Shown here: piece after piece, positions 6,562 to 8,161 of the stretch
Layout of the letters: each line of letters begins with the position of its first letter
Position numbering within the stretch: the first letter of the stretch is position 1
Assembly: GCA_011391115.1 (NCBI GenBank)
Contig: JAABRC010000072.1
Span: 1 to 8,161, forward strand
Source: Candidatus Egaibacter danicus
Lineage (GTDB): Bacteria > Pseudomonadota > Gammaproteobacteria > Burkholderiales > Burkholderiaceae
Direction of reading: 5' to 3'
DNA: 8,161 bases
The notes under the pieces: model-generated
Seen by the model: only the letters and a program-made list of their open reading frames with translations
Database searches by the model: none
What the model was told of the DNA's origin: nothing
Position numbers and translations under genes: made by a program

Positions 6562-6706
6562 GTCGTTGGAAAACTGAAGATCAGGTCGTATTGTTCTGAA
6601 TGACCATGTTTTGGTGACTGTGACAGCAGTTGCAGAAAATGTATCCCTACACCGCCTGTGTTGCCATCCTTCAAATAGGGGAGGTTTGGGACTTTTCGCA
6701 CAGGAA
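6562..6706 (-). other. Non-coding 3' region between kinase stop and tandem hairpins
   Basis: About 145 bases lie between the kinase stop (6707-6709) and the first hairpin. Only very short reading frames occur in it on the minus strand. There is a potential CCTGTG/CACAGG pairing, and a TCACCA/TGGTCA near-palindrome (5 of 6). It may be a long structured 3' UTR or contain a small RNA; no good internal promoter was seen. Confidence 0.4.
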
Positions 6707-7966
6707 TCAGGCCTTTTGGGTTATTCCTGGTGCCAGCGGCAGCTGTAAAACAAAGCAGGCGCCCCCGCCCGGAGCGCTTTCGCAATGGACGGAGCCACCG
6801 TGCCGCGCGGCGATGGATTTGACCAGGGCCAAGCCCAAGCCTACACCGCCGTCCCGCTCGGTGGCTCCCGGTAGCCGGTAAAAGGGCTCAAAGATGCGTT
6901 CACGCAGATCAACCGGAACGCCCGGGCCGTGGTCACACACCGTCACGACTGCCCTGCCATCTGCCTGTTGCAGCGTGACGGTGATCTCACCGGCACCATG
7001 GCGGCGCGCGTTTTCCAGCAGGTTGCGCACGGCTCGCCGCAACAGCTTGGAAATGCCCTGCACAGCCAGTGCCGAGGTGCCGCTTCCGGGCTGAACATCC
7101 AGTTCGGCCTGAGCGCGCGCGCATTCCTCCGCGGTCAGTCCCATCAAATCAACCGATTCGATGCTTCCCAAGTCAGCCTCGCGCGCATCCAGACGGCTGG
7201 CCAGCAGGATCTCGTCGATCAGTTGGTCCAACTCGGCAATATTGCGGGCGATCTCATTTCTGGATGCGGGCGACGACGTGGTACCCATCAACTCCAGCCC
7301 CATGCGAATGCGTGTCAAGGGCGAACGCAGTTCATGCGAGGCGTTGGCCAGCAGCGACTTCTGTGACGCCAGCAGCGTTTCGTGCGACTTGACCAGCGTT
7401 TGAATGCGCTCGGCTGCGTTGTTGAAGCGTGCCGCCAGAAACGCCACCTCATCCTGCCCTTCCTCCGACAGGCGCGTGGACAAGTCACCAGCACCCCAGC
7501 GCTCAACACCCTGCTGTACCGTCTCCAGCCGCTTGGTCAGTCGCCGCACGATGGGGTAGGTCCCTATCGCCACCGCCAGAGCAACCAGGCCCAGCATCCA
7601 GGCAAAACCGAAGGGCATGCGCATGGGTTGCCCCGCTTCCGCCACCCGATTGGCCATGATGGGGCGGTTGGGGCGTGGCAGCTGAATAAAGAGCGTCGTC
7701 CCATCCACCATGGTGACCTGAAATTCGGGCCCCTGACCGGGCACCCGCGTAGGCCTGAGCGGAGCCTGGCCGATCACGTCTCCGGCCTCATTGCGCAACA
7801 CAATCTCGCGTCCCGGGCGCTCGGCCCGCTCGCGTTCACGTTCGGCACGTTCCTGCTCAAACTCCAGCCGCGCCAGCCACCCGGCAACCAGCGCCAGCAC
7901 GGCAATGGTCGCCACCACCGCCAGCCAGATGCGCAAATACAGGCGTTGATGAAACGGCGTGCTCAT
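6707..7966 (-). CDS. CpxA/RstB-like membrane sensor histidine kinase
   Basis: The 419-residue kinase has transmembrane helix 1 at about residues 10-32, a short periplasmic region of roughly 85 residues that opens with a very charged Glu/Arg tract (ERAERERERAER, 39-50), helix 2 at about 118-140, and a HAMP domain at about 141-195. The phospho-acceptor is H211 (NASHELRSPLTRIR). The ATPase domain shows N315 and N319 (RNLLENARRHG), D345 in CDHGPGVP, FEPFYR and the GVGLGLALV lid near 374-382. All catalytic motifs are intact. The start is ATG 7966, ten bases after the regulator's stop; a GTG at 8011 would begin inside that gene. No good ribosome binding site is visible, suggesting coupling. It belongs with the regulator gene upstream, and its transcript should end at the hairpins near 6515-6561. 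The stimulus is unknown; the CpxA/RstB resemblance rests on the phospho-acceptor region. Confidence 0.94.
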   Translation of the reverse strand: MSTPFHQRLYLRIWLAVVATIAVLALVAGWLARLEFEQERAERERERAERPGREIVLRNEAGDVIGQAPLRPTRVPGQGPEFQVTMVDGTTLFIQLPRPNRPIMANRVAEAGQPMRMPFGFAWMLGLVALAVAIGTYPIVRRLTKRLETVQQGVERWGAGDLSTRLSEEGQDEVAFLAARFNNAAERIQTLVKSHETLLASQKSLLANASHELRSPLTRIRMGLELMGTTSSPASRNEIARNIAELDQLIDEILLASRLDAREADLGSIESVDLMGLTAEECARAQAELDVQPGSGTSALAVQGISKLLRRAVRNLLENARRHGAGEITVTLQQADGRAVVTVCDHGPGVPVDLRERIFEPFYRLPGATERDGGVGLGLALVKSIAARHGGSVHCESAPGGGACFVLQLPLAPGITQKA

Positions 7967-7976
7967 TGCAACAGGC

Positions 7977-8161
7977 TTAGTCTTGCTGGCGCGCAAACAC
8001 GTAACCCACACCGCGCACCGTCAAAATGCGTTTCGGGTTCTTGGCGTCAATTTCGATGGCGGCCCGGATGCGGCCCATGTGCACGTCGATGGACCGGTCA
8101 AACGCATCCAGCTCGCGGCCACGCACGGCTTCCATGATCTGGTCACGCGTCAGCACGCGGC
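7977..8161 (-). CDS. OmpR-family response regulator, C-terminal part (cut by window edge)
   Basis: The last 60 complete codons of a response regulator run from the window edge to TAA at 7977-7979. They encode the second half of an OmpR/PhoB winged-helix domain: RVLTRDQIMEAV, then the recognition-helix region with RSIDVHMGRIRAAI, and the wing RILTVRGVGYVFAR. The receiver domain lies outside the window. The pattern is of the CpxR/RstA/OmpR kind. The kinase gene begins ten bases downstream, so this is the cognate regulator gene in a two-gene operon on the minus strand. Confidence 0.92.
   Translation of the reverse strand, partial: RVLTRDQIMEAVRGRELDAFDRSIDVHMGRIRAAIEIDAKNPKRILTVRGVGYVFARQQD

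Noticed and set aside
6540..6785. 81-codon minus-strand frame across the kinase end and the 3' region
   Set aside because: It begins inside the kinase gene in another frame and runs into the terminator; no ribosome binding site or family signal.
7382..8137. 251-codon open frame on the + strand opposite the second two-component operon
   Set aside because: It is antisense to the kinase and regulator genes, whose motifs are intact; the translation shows no domain.

Overview
The window reads as a chromosomal segment of a betaproteobacterium, most likely family Comamonadaceae (Burkholderiales). The basis is the strong GC-rich coding bias, the QseB/QseC-like regulator pair, the IlvE sequence type, the ilvE–zinc-finger adjacency next to surface-polysaccharide genes, and candidate promoters with TAAAAT-type -10 boxes. 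This placement is inference from sequence character, not a database match.

Layout, left to right. Positions 1-62 hold the last codons of a gene on the + strand. Positions 110-2130 encode a QseB/QseC-like two-component system whose genes overlap by ATGA. Positions 2161-2568 encode a small two-helix membrane protein of unknown function. Positions 2631-5282 are a tight + strand run: branched-chain aminotransferase (ilvE), a 68-residue CHCC zinc-finger protein, a SAM-dependent methyltransferase starting at TTG, and a family 2 glycosyltransferase. The junctions there are a 5-base gap followed by two 4-base overlaps. On the opposite strand, an O-antigen ligase/polymerase-type membrane protein (5245-6474) converges on the glycosyltransferase and overlaps its 3' end by 38 bases. 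Positions 6475-6706 are non-coding and hold tandem minus-strand terminator hairpins and a candidate leaderless promoter for the ligase. Positions 6707-8161 (minus) hold a second two-component system: a complete CpxA/RstB-like sensor kinase and the C-terminal part of its OmpR-family regulator, cut by the window edge.

How the genes work together. Both two-component systems have intact catalytic motifs and should be functional, but the sequence does not show what they sense. The methyltransferase, glycosyltransferase and ligase look like parts of lipopolysaccharide or another surface glycan pathway: transfer of a sugar, methylation of a glycan or precursor, and periplasmic transfer or polymerisation. 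ilvE and the zinc-finger gene are housekeeping genes to which the glycan genes appear to be attached, probably co-transcribed.

I found no convincing undescribed multi-gene system. The most interesting leads are the conserved-looking small membrane protein before ilvE, the structured 3' region with tandem terminators after the second kinase, the apparent leaderless promoter of the ligase, and an A8 tract in the glycosyltransferase. No RNA genes, CRISPR arrays, insertion sequences or tRNAs were seen, and no gene-free stretch exceeds 300 bases.
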